Of a stretch of 64,000 nucleotides of DNA, positions 63,833 to 64,000 are shown piece after piece. The stretch is from Zygnema cylindricum (taxonomy: Eukaryota; Streptophyta; Zygnematophyceae; Zygnematales; Zygnemataceae), in assembly GCA_037447655.1 (NCBI GenBank), contig JBBHKE010000541.1:62001-126000 (forward strand), read 5' to 3'. Made by a program: the position numbers and the translations under genes. The notes beneath the pieces were generated by a model. The model had not been told where the DNA came from. It ran no database searches and saw only the letters and a list, made by a program, of their open reading frames with translations. Positions within the stretch are counted from its first letter, which is position 1. Every line of letters begins with the position of its first letter.

Positions 63833-64000
63833 AATCTCTTTGATCAAGGGCTTAAAGCCTTGACCTCAACAAATACGACTAGTCCTCATTGTCTCTCCAT
63901 TAATCTAAGGCCTAAAGTTCATCTCAAGACAAAACATTTTGAAATCGTGTGGTTTGTAGGCTAATGATAGTTAGTTGATGGTGACGGAGCATGGAAAAAA

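Overview
This window reads as repeat-dense nuclear DNA of a streptophyte (land plant or charophyte-type alga). The evidence is plant-style Ty1/copia and chromodomain Ty3/gypsy LTR retrotransposons, a receptor-like kinase with GT-AG introns, a small F-box-like/LRR paralog family, TTTAGGG-like tracts and AT-rich intergenic DNA. Nothing looks bacterial. The species cannot be fixed from the sequence; a non-seed streptophyte is an impression from the R2-like element and the copia primer type.

Layout, left to right. 1-4.3 kb: 3' part of a decayed copia element (Copia-1, + strand) with its 3' LTR. 4.3-9.7 kb: a hairpin, one arm of a ~600 bp inverted repeat, and a minus-strand non-LTR element with R2 architecture (C2H2 finger, RT, CCHC, restriction-like endonuclease), frameshifted. 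9.7-16.9 kb: microsatellites, a dispersed repeat (family R, copy A), an F-box remnant, the second inverted-repeat arm, two TA-flanked MITEs and a 33-bp minisatellite. 17-28.2 kb: F-box gene b (one nonsense codon), a broken receptor-like kinase lying inside an R-family repeat and itself carrying a 49-bp tandem array with a Helitron-like end, more R copies, an 843-bp hAT-like element with a perfect 8-bp duplication, and F-box gene c on the minus strand, the only uninterrupted host gene seen. 28.2-43.6 kb: a 585-bp hAT-like element just upstream of gene c, then Copia-2 (minus strand), whose 5' LTR is split by a complete 7.25-kb chromovirus carrying an extra ORF after the chromodomain; both insertions have exact 5-bp duplications. 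43.6-45.8 kb: a foldback/Mutator-like element with ~340-bp arms, itself invaded by an 820-bp hAT-like element. 46.1-55.0 kb: F-box gene d split by Copia-3 (minus strand, exact duplication ATCTC), whose gag is split by a 540-bp MITE. 55-60 kb: F-box gene e (decayed), whose flank duplicates that of gene c apart from another MITE. 60-64 kb: an R copy, a short fragment of another copia lineage, and hAT/MITE remnants.

How it fits together: a local F-box-like gene family expanded by segmental duplication and was repeatedly hit by transposons. Paralogous copies inside the window act as empty sites and confirm several insertions. The two best-preserved copia elements share an unusual design: the primer site lies directly against the LTR, matches the anticodon arm of initiator methionine tRNA (half-tRNA priming), and the gag frame starts inside the LTR and runs through the primer site. 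Almost every coding region here is a pseudogene; F-box gene c and the chromovirus ORF3 are the long frames still open.
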